Of a stretch of DNA of 64,000 bases, positions 1 to 13,500 are shown piece by piece. The first letter of the stretch is position 1; the number at the start of each line of letters is the position of its first letter. Origin of the DNA: Gnetum montanum (taxonomy: Eukaryota; Streptophyta; Gnetopsida; Gnetales; Gnetaceae); NCBI GenBank assembly GCA_015680685.1, contig MNCI01004849.1, positions 376,386 through 440,385 of the forward strand, given 5' to 3'. Below the pieces are notes generated by a model. It saw only the letters and a program-made list of their open reading frames with translations. It did no database searches and was not told the origin of the DNA. Both the position numbers and the translations under genes were made by a program.

Positions 1-660
1 AGAGCTCCTCTTCCTTTTCTTGCCACCACAAGGCTTTGCAGTGCTCCAATTTCGGCCTAAGATGCTCCAACTCCTCCTTATGGTGCTAGCGCTCGGCCTA
101 GGTCTTTGTGTGAACATCCCTCATCTGCTAGATGATGACTACCTTCCAACAGCTTCTCTCCTCCTCTCTGACCTGAGCCCCCGTATTTTCTAGTGCTTGA
201 CACAACCAAGGATCCTCCCCCCTCATCAACAACTCCTCATGCTCAAAAAAAGGGGTCTCCCACTACTCCTAAGGGGGCGCAAAAGATGACGCCTCAGCAT
301 CCCTCGGCAAACCAATCACAGGTCATGCCCTAGACTAATAGAACTAATGAATTATGAGCCATGGCAGCATATTCTGCAGCCATGCCACCTACCATAAAGC
401 CAAGATGAGGCTAGAGTGCCGCCCTTGACATTCCCGCCTTAAGGACTCAAGGAAGAACTTCGGCAAATTCATAGGCTACAATTCCTTCATGCAACAAAGA
501 AAAGCAAAAGGAGTACCTTGCAACTTCTACATGTTAGGCGACCAAACAAAATACCTGTCCACGAGCTCCGCAACCTCCAGCCACAACAGTGGTAACGTGG
601 ACCTCAGCACCTGACCATTCATGGTCTTGGGGATATTGCCCGGGAAGAAAGCTATGCTTG
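1..660 (-). mobile_element. Coiled-coil ORF retroposon, copy 1, broken
   Basis: Read on the minus strand, 640-440 encodes a stretch including IPKTMNGQVLRSTLPLLWLE and VAELVDRYFVWSPNM. It aligns residue by residue with the C-terminal part of the plus-strand ORF at 8,585-9,034 (IPKTAIRQVPRSALPALWQA, AAKLVDRYFAQSGNV), including the same stop and following KLQG. Further downstream (about 270-1) a Glu/Lys-rich coiled-coil appears, with stops and frame changes (HHKEELEHLRPKLEHCKALW). Its 3' end is outside the window. Function unknown; a Gag- or ORF1-like protein of a retroelement is the likeliest reading. Confidence 0.6.
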
Positions 661-1098
661 TTAACAATATCGAATGGCCAAATCTTTGCAAGAAGCCCAA
701 CATAATTCATTAACTTTCAGGTTACAAAATACATTGTCATCCTCTCATAAATTATTGACAACAAACTTAGGTTTTTTAAGACTACTGAAAATTGATAAGC
801 GCTTTCAAATGCATGGTCTGAGAACAAATTGCAGGCAATGTCCATTTGTGACACTAATAGTTGATACACATCCAAGTTAAGACAACTGATCATAAAATCG
901 TTCACTTTGTAAAGACTTGATTGTAACATGAATTTTATTATATAACATATCCACTGCTTGACTATTGTATAGTTACAACTCTGGTTCTCTACACCGTCAT
1001 GGACAAATCAAAAAAGTTAAGCATTGCAATCCCTACATATTATTATTTAAAGGAATCATTATTTTACTGCTGCATTAAAAGCCAAGGGCCATCATCTG

Positions 1099-1252
1099 GA
1101 ATGAAAGTAAGGACATCGATTCGCAGGCCATATGGCCTGGGCTCAAGCCTAGATGCAGCCACTCAAAAGAGGTTAGGCTTTTGTTTATTTACATGCTCTC
1201 CCAGGACCCCACTTGGCAGGACTAAGGGCTAGCATTGGGCCTTAGGGTGCTG
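1099..1252 (+). mobile_element. SINE copy A
   Basis: It contains the family marks in order: a B-box-like GGGCTCAAGCC, GCAGCCACTCAAAAGAGGTTA, CTCTCCCAGGACCCC, GCATTGGGCCTTAGGG. It aligns with the SINE at 26,732-26,903. No target-site repeat was identified for this older copy, so its ends are approximate. Confidence 0.6.
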
Positions 1253-1361
1253 AACATATTACAAGATCAAAGGCTGTTTTAGTGCTAAATAATTGGCACA
1301 ACACATACGAAGGAAGAATAAAGGCAAAAACAGAGACTGCATTGTCAATCATATGATTTAC

Positions 1362-1511
1362 CTGTTCCCTTGAAAAATCACCAACCCGCCCACCTTCACT
1401 AAGAGTTCGAACACCAACAACAACTGCTCCCACTGCATCTGGAAATTCTCTAGCTCTTCCTCCACCGACAACTAACCTCATCACACCTCCCTTGGCTTCA
1501 TTTTGAGAAAT
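1362..1511 (-). CDS. SPP: SPP exon 14, last exon visible
   Basis: Encodes residues 788-837: ISQNEAKGGVMRLVVGGGRA and GAVVVGVRTLSEGGRVGDFS, ending REQ. The acceptor is CAACAG/ATT and the donor CAG/GTAAAT. Known plant SPP continues for over 400 residues, so the following exons lie left of the window. No further SPP-like exon was found in 1-1361. Confidence 0.95.
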
Positions 1512-4500
1512 CTGTTGAGTTTTGCACGAAATCATTCAATATTTATGAACCGTATCAATAAAAAGTATGAAAATAAGATAATCTCTTTTTACTTGTTCAA
1601 AAAAAAGTGTGCAAGTAGCTGATGAAAAATCTAACAAATTACCTTATAATTTACACGTATACCATTTGAGAGATGGCGCTGAACTATTCCAGTTTCTTTG
1701 TCAAAAATTTTTAATTGTGCACCATTCTTCTCAATTGGAACAAAACATGGATTCCTTTCTCTCAACAAGCTTTCAAGTTCTGCTTCTGAGATAAGCTCCT
1801 GAGGAACCTCCAGCTGAAACAGCCATTTAAAAAATATTACACAATATGCAACTATATACATAAGCACCAAGATTTTAAAAGAAATTTACATGGCAGAGTT
1901 CACCAGCAAGAAAATTAAAGTAACGATTTTCAAGCTTGATATTGCTTTTAGTTTTTAGAAAAGATAATAACACAAGCAGGCAAAGAAAGGAAAAAAGATT
2001 CAGTTATTATTTATCTCCTCAATCAAGCAAAGGAAAAACACTGCTAATTTGTAAATATGATTAGCAACTTCTTTATGAGAACGAACCATTTTGTTCAATT
2101 TTTATACAGACACGGGGTGAAACTAAACTGGCACAAGAATTCAGACAAAGGAAACATACCTCTGGCTCTGGCTCTATCGGCTCTTTCAGACCTTCATTTA
2201 TTGCAGCAGTAATATCCTCTGGAAGTATTTTAAACTCAATATTTCCAGTTCCATCTTTATGAATGGTTTTAGGAACACAAGCAACTATAGCAGCAGGCAA
2301 AGGTGCTGCAGCCTTTCCGAAATCAGAAAGATATTCCAGTACCTCAGCACCAGATGCATTAACCTAACAAAAGCAACCCTTTGAAAGCATTAGTCATTTC
2401 TTGCTTCCTCACAAAATAGAGGACCCATAAGCAAGCAATTAAGTAGATTTTATTAAAATAACTCAATAGGTTCCTGAAAAGACAGCAACTCAACAAATAG
2501 ATAAAAGGGTCTCACAGGAACTGGAGTCTTTAAAGACATTAGTATTGATAAGCATCTTATATTTACCTAAAAGAAGGAAACAAATTTTCCTTGGTATGTT
2601 AAACTGATGGCACTCTAGCAAATAGTGCACAAAATAAAATCTTACATCTTCAAGGGTTATGGTCTCTGCAACAGCAACAAGGCTTTCATGTCCTTGTCTC
2701 TGATCCATAATAGTATGGCCAAGGGCATCACTTTCCATGATGAAATCCAAGTTGTCAATAGATGGCACATTGTCAATCATGGCTGCAAGATGTTCACTAT
2801 CTTTGATGAGAGCCTCCGTATACCTTGCCAGCTCCCCTTTTGTGACTCCATATTCCTTCAACCTGCGAACCTGTTTACACAAATATAACAGTTAAATAAG
2901 GAAAATCAATCAAATCTCAGTGGTAGATATCAAGAGCAACAGCTTGACAAACAGCTGATAATAGCTACAAAAGAAAAAGATTACAAACCTCCTGAACCGC
3001 AACCCTAATTGCATCCTGCCAATTTTTAGGCTCAGCAGTGATTGTAAGTGTGCTGACAGTGCAACCCTCCCGTCCAGAGTCACTGTGGTCTAATTCAATT
3101 GTAGTGAAAGGAGGATTTGAGCTCTGTCAAAGAATTTGATCATAAAAATTTGCAACAACAAAAAGGAATTAGAAATAAAACCAGAACAAGCCAGCCCCCC
3201 CACCCCAAAACAGAGCCAAGGCACCAAAACTCTCTGAAATGATGATCACAGAATTCTAAGAGTGGATTGTACTAGCATTAATGTACAAGGTCTTCTAATA
3301 TACCTTGTATTTAGTATTAACGCGGAAATGCAAGGCTGAAAGAAATATTCTTTTCATCAAGACATCCCTTAATTCACCATAGGTCCGCACTTTCCGAACA
3401 GGCATCTACAATAATAATGAATCAAATAACAAACATTTATTAACAATTATGAAAAAGAAATTCATGAACTAAATTCTAATTCATAATCACCACATACTCT
3501 AATACATGAAGACAAATAACAGCATGAATCTTAAATACAACATAGAAATACACAAATAAAATCATCTTATTATGCTTGGAATTCTACATGTGGCACAAGC
3601 ATTTTTAAATTTAACTGCAAGCCTACAAACACAACTAAGAAAATTTTAGAATGTGGTATATGTGAAAAAGTAGACTCTGGTATATGTAAAAAGGCAATCT
3701 CAAATTCACTATAATAGAAGGCTTTTGAGTTACATTGATAATAGTGAAAACACAAATATCCATAATCATAACCATACTTATGAAAATTGGATCGGGATCG
3801 CAATCCAGACGATTCCAAATTGTGATCCAAACAACTATAATCTGGATCCATTCTAGATTGCAATCCAGTTTGGAATAGTGATTCTAGATGACTCTAGATC
3901 ATGATCCTAGTTCGGAATCACGATTCTTGATCTCAATTTCAGACTAGAATTTTTTTAAACAATAATTTTTGTCTCCACCTTTGGGTGTGGCAATAGTGAA
4001 ATAGTTATGTGGTGAAATACTCTTGTTTAGTGGGTCGCATCTACCCTACTTTGTTGAAAGGGTTGTGCTATGGTAAGGGGATTGTGCTACCAGCCACTAT
4101 GTCAATTTGCTCCCCCATGCACACCCACCCCCCACCCAAAAATAAAAAATAAAAAATAAACACCAATTAGAAATTTACACCTTTTTAACATTAAACATTA
4201 AAACACAATCCCAATACTAAAATTCAAGACTCCATACAGCTATTAAAGTAGAAAGAATGAGCATGGAACATTCTGGATATGTGTCATGTGCAATTTGAAG
4301 GTTTGGCACCTTGAGTGCACATTTTTCTACAAGTAGCAAAGCATTTGGGGTACAATGCATTCTTAGGGACCTCGGCAACACATTCTTCAAGGGCTCTACA
4401 ATGCATTCTTTAACTCATTTTAAATCACTTTGGGAGCTGATTTCAAACATTCTTCAGCTCATTTATTTTAGTTGATGATGAATACTGAATACTGCAATGT

Positions 4501-7500
4501 AGCACAAGGAAATAACACAGTGTAGCTTAAAGTTTTTGTAATGTTCTTGTTTTTTCTTTTTTTCTTTTTTTTTTTAGAAGAGTTCAGGATTTATCAACTC
4601 AAAAAAATAAATCTATGTACATGCAAGATCATCACACCCGATGGACCCCTCTCCAGCAGCAGAGAGGGTGGCACCAACCAAGCCCCATCCCCCAACCACC
4701 CCAGCCCCCAAGGCCCCCCCACGTGACACAACCACCCACTCTAGCCTGAAATCGGCTGAAATCACCCTGCAAACACCCCTGTAATTCCCAGGCCTCGACA
4801 CGCAAAACAACTACCCCTAAGTCATTCCCTGTTAATGTTTATGCTTGATGCAATGTTGTTATATTAATATGTTTATAAAAATTTCTATTTAAAATTGAAT
4901 ATATTGTTTTTTATGGATTTTCAATTTTTTTAATTGTATATACTTTTGAAAATGATTAAAAATTTGATAATTTTTCAATGTTTTTTTTAGCATCGTGATT
5001 CCAAATTGCAATCCGCAAACTGGAACCTTAGAAATGAAAAAACAAGCTGCAATCTAATCCAATCTTCATCAGCATTATCATTAACAGATCTTATACTTCT
5101 TAAGCTTAAACAACTACAAATCTAAGCAGGGGATTCTGCAGAGAAAGAAGTATTGGTTAAGAAGCAATTTCCATCTACGAAGTAGTAGGATGGATAGGTT
5201 TATTAAAAACATTGAAAAACAATGTTTAAAAACCTTGTTACTAATTTAAAATTAAAAAAAATCTTAATTAATTAGATGGCCAGTTCTTAGTTATTTTTAT
5301 TTATTTATTTATTCTCGAACAAGCCATTACCCACTGTATCTCAAACTAACTATTCAATCAAGTACTGACCTTGACATGCTAGTGATATGAAACCATATGA
5401 AAATCATCATATTACTTTCAAAATAAAAGGCTTTTTACCGTTACAGAGTTCAAACGTATCAACGCATTTATCATCAAAAAGGTTTTTATAGAAAACAGGT
5501 TTTAAAGAACTATATACCTGATTTGACTTTGTGAACTAATACTTTTCTTGACTGTTTTGGATGCAAATAATGACAAGGAAATTAAAACATATTCCTAGTC
5601 TTAACATTCATCTAACTGCAGCTTTTCATTCAGTGGAAAAAATGGGGCATCAAAAAGCAAAATAAAAAGTTTCAACGTCATGGTGTCGAAGGAAGGTTAA
5701 GTTATGGCATATGATCAGTGATGTCTTCTAAACGCTTAAAAGCCTTTTAAACGGATAATATCAAAGCAATTCAAGACTAAAATTAGAACAGCTTTAAACT
5801 AGAAATTGAGTATCAGATGATTCTCCAAAGATGTTGCAAACATCATAGCAATATACTAATGGAGTATTGAACTGAGGCGTGTTAGGGAAAGCTGTTTTTA
5901 AATGCACACCTTACAGAAAAAGTGAATAGAAAAATTCTGAAGCAATTCATGCTGAAATATGTATGGCTGTTTTAGCTTCTTTCCTGCTCTAGCCAATGAC
6001 CATTCATGCTTAACTGGTGGTCGTACTGCATGTCTCTCCTTAATTACCTTGTCTGATTGTTGTGCTCCTGACATTTTGTCGCCCATAACTGCCCCTGTTA
6101 AAACAGTTGGTAGCTTTGGTGCAAGAAAACTTGCCACTGTACCAAATGCATTTGAGGGATGGATGGGAGAAAGTTCATTTCCAGAGGGCGTTCCTCCAAA
6201 AACGGCCTATAAACAAGCTTAAACAAAAACATTCATATTGGATACTATATCACTAGCAATCTGATAATTCCATCAACACAATATTTGCATTAGAGGTTAT
6301 TAAGTGAAATAGTACATACATCAATGTGAGAGACTGTTTTGGGAACACTGTCAATGTTGCCCACTATATACAGAGTTGCATTTGCAGGGAAATACCATCT
6401 CTCATGAAATCTTCTCAAATCTTCCGGATCCCACTTTTTAATTTGCTCTTCTAATCCAATGGGGAATCTGCTGCCGAGTTTGTTTTCTGAATGCAACTGT
6501 TGCAACAACTGTTGAAAACAAATATATACAAACTTATTCCTAAGCAAAGATAAATTGTGAAACTGGGCTAGCGTCCAGCAATAATTTCACAAGGCAAGGG
6601 CCTACACAGACAAAAGAGATCAAATTACCTGGCAGTCTACTCTGTATTCTATAGTGTTCATCATTTGAAGCTCAGAAAGGACAGCACGCCTTTCTTTTTC
6701 CACACGGGATGAAAGAAATTTAGGTTGAAAAGCAATCTGATGGTTACAGAGTTCAAAATCAAAATGTAAAACAAAATAACAAAGTCAACTGAAATGAGCT
6801 GTCTCTATCGGAATTGAAATACGATATCTATGATGAAACTGCTATCCTTAATGCACATGGAAATTTGAGTTATAAATACAAAATGCAGTAACATATAATA
6901 GTACCAAAAGATCTATAATCATTCAACAAATCTTTATGGTTGTCAAAACCATGTAATTATGTATTCATTTAAAAGATCGTGTACAGATCATAGGCATGTC
7001 TCAAACATTCAAGAGTAAAACAATAAACCAAGTTTTAACAACTAAAATTAAAAAATTGCATATTAAAAATGTTTAAGAATTAACAAAATGTGAAGACAAT
7101 AAACCAAGTTTTAACAACTAAAATTAAAAAATTGCATATTGAAAATGTTTAAGAATTAACAAAATGTGAAGACCTTAGATGCATCATTGTACGGAATGTT
7201 AGCCGTTAGAAACATGATAACACAGTTCATAGAACAATGCAAGAAGAAAAGTACCGTAGTTGACGAACTAAGTTGGGAGTGAAAAATAAGACGGTGACAA
7301 GGATTTGCAGTCCAAAATAAGCATATCAAAGTAGTCCACATAAATGTAATGATGGACCTGTGAAGAATACCAAAACCGTATAGCAACAACTGTAGTACCA
7401 ATTTTTTATTTTTATTTCTTTTACGTACTAATATGCTAACTAAAAATATATGCATAACTCTCTATGCGGTTGTCTATTTTGTCCACACGCACAAAGCTTC

Positions 7501-10500
7501 CCTGATATTATGCCTATTTTTTAACCTGTAAAAGAAAACCAGCAAACTCAATTTGATATTATGCTTTTAAAAGCTTATTTGATTTTGAGTGCGAGCATCC
7601 CCTTCCCTTACAAATTCAAAATTAGCATAGCAAGGATGGGATCTCACTGTTTCAAAACCATGACAGTGATGCCTTGATATCCCAAAACTTAAGCATAGCT
7701 GTTGGCTTCGTGTACAGAATTGTATTTAACATAGACATCAAATCTTAAGAGTTTCTGCTTCTTATAATCTGAAACCATATTAGCTTCAAATCCTCTCTAG
7801 ATTCATCTTCAGTGGCACCGAATAATATGAATGAAAGAGGTTATTTATCTGTAACCTTGCAAAAGTCAGTCGGCCTTATTGTTATTATTTTATTTAATAA
7901 AGTCAAATAACTTTGATTTTAATAATTTCAAAATTAATTATTAATTTTATTTTGCATAAAAAAGATAATAGGTGGATAAAACACTACATATAAGGTATTT
8001 TTACTATGTTATGATTAAGGTAATTAGTTAATTTATTAATTAATGTTAATATTTAAAAAGTAAAAGCAGTTGAATATTGCTAAGGATTAAACTCATGACC
8101 TCAAAAATAAAATTATCTAGTGGAAAGGTTATTTCATTTTCTATTGTTCAAGATTTTAATTATGAGATGCCACCATCCTTCATTAATCTCCAAGCCTTCA
8201 TCTCTATTCACACAGTACGGATGCAGCTTAATTTCTAGAGATTCTTTAGTTTCTCTCTAAATAATTTTATATACATTGTAAAGACGTAGCCTAATTTCTA
8301 CAGATTCTTTAGTTTCCATCTAAATAATTTTCTATCTTGGTTAAGATTTTGCATTTTCTATCTTGGCTAAAATTGGCATCAAATTTATTGCAATGTTCTA
8401 TGATGGAAGGTATAAGGTAAAAAAGGAGTACCAGAGGTGCTAACTTGGCTGCAATCTTTGAGACTTCACCAACGATCATTGGTTATTTCATTGAGCAAGT
8501 CTTTCAGATTCAAGCCATCTATTTCATCCATCCAATAGACCCTTAAGGGTTTACTATGAGTCTATAAAATTTTAGTTAAAAGAAATGAAGTTCAAACCAG
8601 CCATAACTCTGAAAACTGTGAAAGGCCATTCCAGTAACAGCCACCCCTTACCTGAGGCAAAGGATTTTACCCAGAATCAGGAGTTGTGGGGTATAGTGAT
8701 GTGGATGGGGTGGGCAAACCTCTTACCGCTGCTCATGGGCAAACCAAAGCTGTCAGATGCAAGCTTCTACAAGCAATGGCAGGGGTACTTCATGACTTTT
8801 CCCAAGATTCGCATCAATCTGACCAGGGCAGCTTTGGCAGACTACCTAGGGGTGCTGACGACGAGTGAGGTCATGCTACTAACAAGGCAGGGATTGCAAG
8901 ATGCCAAGGACTTCTTCCTGGACCCCATTCCAAAAACTGCCATTAGGCAAGTCCCGCGGTCTGCATTGCCTGCCCTATGGCAAGCAGCGGCTAAGCTTGT
9001 AGATCGCTATTTTGCACAATCAGGCAATGTTTGAAAACTGCAAGGAGCTCATTTCACCTTTCTGCAATGCATGTAGATAACTAGACTGATAAACACTCCC
9101 AAATTATTTCTAGCATCATTGCGCCACAAGTAGAGGGGACAGCATTTTGGCCTCATTATGGTGCTTTGGCAGGCCATGCAACCCTTGACCCCGCTAACCC
9201 AACCCGTGCAAGTTACGTGCATGTACAGTGCTTTGGCAGGCCATGCAACCCTTGACCCCGCTAACCCAACCCGTGCAAGTTACGTGCATGTACAGTAGGC
9301 AATAGAGGGGGCCTCATCTTCTTCATCCTCTATGCCGCTCCCTCCACCCCCAAACCCCGAGATGCAAACGAGCTACAAGTGGAGCTCGAAACCTTATGCT
9401 GAGAGATGCAAGCTGACCTTGAGGAGAAACTCTATCAAACAATGGTAGATACCAAGGCTAGGGTATGGGAAGAGGAGCATGTGCAGTGGAAGGCAGGGCC
9501 TCTACAGCAGGCCCTAGACATTTAGGCCAAGGCCCAAGCAGAATGCCTTAGACACAAGGAGGAAGCCAAAGAGTAGCACCGACAACAAGAACAACAAGAT
9601 GCCACCATGTGGCAAGAAAGGGACAAGAAGCTAAGGAGGCATATCGGGGTGGAGATTCCTAGGGAAGAGGAACAAAGAAAAATCCAAGTAGAAGCAACCA
9701 AGGAACAAAGAGTCAAGGCTCTCCTAGAAGAGCAACAAATAAATGCCCGATTGGACTAGGCCCATGAATCAGATGATAGGCAGTTGCTCCAAGAGGGGTG
9801 ATGTCCCTATGTGATTATGAATATCAACAGAAGCATGGCATGAACAGCTCTGTGCTGCTACATCTATTCTGATCCTTCAGAATTTCACCCTAACAAGATG
9901 AAGAACAAACCTCCTAAGGAAAGGCGAAGGAATGAAGAGGAGTTCCTAAAGTTCTAAAAGGATGCTGCCTTTATGACTTCCCAGCAACACCAATATAAAA
10001 TCCTGGATAGGGTCCACTCCAAGGTGCGACCTAGGTGTGCCTGTTCCTAATTTCCTCACCATAACTAAGGGGCCCCTGCTGCCTGTGATTGGCTCTTTGT
10101 TCTCATGTTAGGATCATATGTTGTTTGTTTCTCGCTTTTGATCTATCTCATTTCTAATTGGTCTTCAAGTGGTCCCAATAGAATAGGTCATTTCACAATG
10201 AGCACTGCTTGAGTGGGCTGCTATGTTTTTCTGATTGTGCATTTTCTGGTTTGCAGTTACGAGGAGGTAGTTTCCATGTTATTGTGGTCTGCTGTCTTCT
10301 AGGGGTGCTTCTCCCCTAAGTTGGCTAGGGGATGTTTCTCTCCTATTTTCTGGATCTTGGCCTATTTGTGCAAGGGAGGGTTTTCTAATCCTGCCATTTT
10401 GATTGTACATATTCACTTCTTATTGAATCTAACCTGACCTTTTTTCCAAAAAATTAAAAAAAAAAAGCCACCCCTTCAAGAAAACAAAACAAGCTTTAAA

Positions 10501-13500
10501 AGTAAAAGAAACAAGCAACATTATTTCCAAAAAAAAAATTCAAAAAACTACTAAACAAAGAAATTGAGGGAAATGTACATTAACTCTGAAATAAAAGATA
10601 AAGTATTAAGGTAGTCTGACAAAAGGAAGTACATGAAAAGGGAGAATAGATAGCAGAATCAAAGGTACCGGGAGGGACTAAGGGAAAAAATGGCAAACAA
10701 GTACAAGAGGTAGCAATATGAAAAGTACAAGCCATGTGAGAAGCTAAAGGGCTGTTAGCATAATTGTGTACCTTACATGCAACAACCTTTATGAAAGAAA
10801 GGATACAAAAGAAAAAAAGAAATGTATTTTAGAAAAAGACTTGAATAAAGAAAAACGTTAGTTTGGTTTTAGAAAGACTAAGGCTCACATGACTCAGATC
10901 ATGTAAGATGTTTTAAAGCAAAAGATGAAAAGGTTAAATTTTAAAGAGCGTGCCACAAGGCTGCTGGGTAGGCGCAGTTGGAGGAGGGCGCAAGGTGGCA
11001 ACTCCATTGGGAGGAACTATGGCAAGAAGCCCATAGGGAGGCAAACGCGGAATGACTGCAAGACATTCGTTGGATGGAGGCCATGCTCACAGAGCACCGC
11101 ACAGGCCTGACACTGCTCTTCGTGGTAAATCAAGTCACACTTGGGCCAAGGGCGGCTACTCAACAGACAACAACTACAACAGTTGCGTCGGAAACCTCAA
11201 TGGGGGCTAAGGTCAAGGGGTTGGTTCGACAGGCTAATTCCACTGAGGGCACTGGTTCAAGTACAGACACATCCTCGTTAGGGATGTGCAACCTGTCTGA
11301 GCGTCAAGGGGGGTGGGGCGGGATGGGAGAAAAAGAATGAATCTTCTAGTTTTCGCGAAGGCCCTGTATTTGGCTTCCATGATCTTTTGAATCTCAATGT
11401 TAATTCTCAGGCTTTGGGAGATGGTGGGGTTTGTGTTGCAACAACACATGGATGCTCACAGCATAGTCACGTGGCTGAGGCTTTTCGGTGACAGGGGGCG
11501 ATGGCCCACAGTGTACATTTGTACATTTATTTTTTGGATTAATATAAACTCGATCATTTTTCCAAAAAAAAAAAGATGATTTTATTTAAAATGTGAAGAA
11601 TGGCTTCTCTTTTTAAAAGCCAAGGCAAGTCTCCTTTGCTATGTAAAGGATCTTGCTTTGCTGCTTTAATAAAAGCTTTTTTCAAGCAAACTAAATAAAA
11701 AATTATTGATTATGCAATGGCTAGCTCAAAAAGCTACTTCCAAAAATTGCTTTTAAAAAAAACACACAATTTCCTCCCAAGTCAAACAAAGAAGCTAGGC
11801 CAAACAGTGGATGATTTATTTTGGCTGAAAGGCCAACTACCAATTATAGATCAGTAACACTAAATAATATTATGTCCATAACACTCTAGGAAGAGCTATA
11901 AGTGATACTAAATAATATTTCATCCATGACACCAACATATTTGCTCCAAGGAAAGTCAGAGTCTTCAAGGAATGAAATTTAGAAGGGCAATGAGAACATG
12001 CATGGAAAACAACAATCCCTGAGAATTTAGAAACATTTTGCAACACAAGATTTAGTACTAAACTTGGAATTTGTTATCGTTCTCATCATGCAATCATAGC
12101 AATTTGACCAAAATTGGTATTAAATACATTGAATATGGAAAAATGGTGACTTGGTAATATTCAATACAGTAGATGAACTAAAATTCAACTCAGTTTTTAC
12201 AAGATTCTCTTGGCCAAATTATAGATACGTATTAAAAATATATAACTAAGCTAGTATATATACAGCTAAAGCTTTTTAAGCTCTCACACAGATGGGAGAT
12301 AAGGCTTTAAGCCTAGATGGTATTCCACTAGAAGCACATTAATGCATTGGCAAGTAATGACAATACATAAAAGAAAAAAGACATCCAAATATAAAAATTT
12401 GAATAATATAGAAAAATTAAGCTTATGAAGCACATGATTAAGCTTTGAAAAAGAGTAAGGGAACATATAGAAAAACATTAATAATTTTTTTAAAATCAAT
12501 TTGGATACATGTTAGGATGGGTCAACTACAGTGGCAGCTTTCTTGTTAAGACAAGTCATTGAGACATTTTAGAGAAAGAACAAAATATTACATATCACCG
12601 TTTCTTGAGTGCTCCTTTCTTAGGTTGTAAGGTCTAGGTTCAACACTATGTACAACCACTCAAAATAAGATTAGGCTTTTCCTCATTTACCAACCCTCCC
12701 AAAACCCCAGTTAATCGGATGAGCATTGAGCCCTCAAATGATGATCCTTTTAACCAACCTCGTTTTGCTGGGACAAGGCTATGATAATGATGACTAATAA
12801 AACCAAATGGTTGATCATAGTAGCTATCTTACATACACATGTATTAGGCAACACACCTAAACAATCAAAGCTTCTGGAATTATTAATTAACCACATGCTT
12901 AACATGGTATCAAAGTTAAAGTCTGTCACAAAATAGGGAGCATGTGAAGTATTCTAAACATTAACTGATTTGAACTAAGGGAAGAACCTTAGAAAGAATT
13001 TGTTTTTCATGGTTTTTCTCAATAAAATAATGAGGAAAATGAAAAAAATTGAGTGTGGAAACCTAAAAGTAATCCTTATACGAAAAGAAAAATAAAGGCA
13101 TTTGATGGGCAGATGTGCTTGATAATGGCCCCAAAAGACTATTAAAAATTCATATTTTTAATGTTTTGGCCTAAACAAGATGAGCCTCATGTCATGTAAT
13201 TTGGCCCCTATCAAAGTCTATAAATAGAAGGCCCTTTTCTCTCTTTGCATAATGAAAAAAACATTGATAAATGAAGAAACATTGAAGCTGTTGATGAATT
13301 CTGATGATGTTATTGATGTTTGATGCATAAAACCAACAATTACAGCACCACTCTCTCTGTCTCTCATTGTCTTTACCAATTCAAGCACCATGTACCAAGA
13401 AGCACCAAATTTGATGATCAAACAATTCTAAACAAACCTCTGATCTGTTCTAAGGGCTAAACAATCCTTGTTTACAGAATTTTCTGTTAAGACTCAAAGC

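Larger units (their letters stand above)
1..1361. other. SPP intron 14 (partial)
   Basis: This non-coding stretch holds a decayed copy of the coiled-coil ORF retroposon family on the minus strand (1-660) and a SINE copy on the plus strand (about 1,099-1,252). Between 660 and 1,098 I see only AT-rich sequence with short chance reading frames. Confidence 0.8.
3406..5909 (-). other. SPP intron 8
   Basis: A 2.5 kb intron. It contains a GATC/GATTC-rich dispersed repeat (3,780-3,950, resuming near 4,985-5,030) and a GC-rich poly(A) retroposon tail on the minus strand (4,555-4,830). The remainder is AT-rich with no reading frame I can support. Confidence 0.85.

Noticed and set aside
3570-3863. Minus-strand 97-codon ORF in SPP intron 8
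   Set aside because: Overlaps the GATC-rich repeat and does not fit the SPP protein between exons 8 and 9.
8585-9034. 149-codon ORF as an unannotated SPP exon or nested host gene
   Set aside because: It lies antisense in an intron, and its C-terminal part occurs again as a decayed copy at 1-660, so it is repeat-borne.
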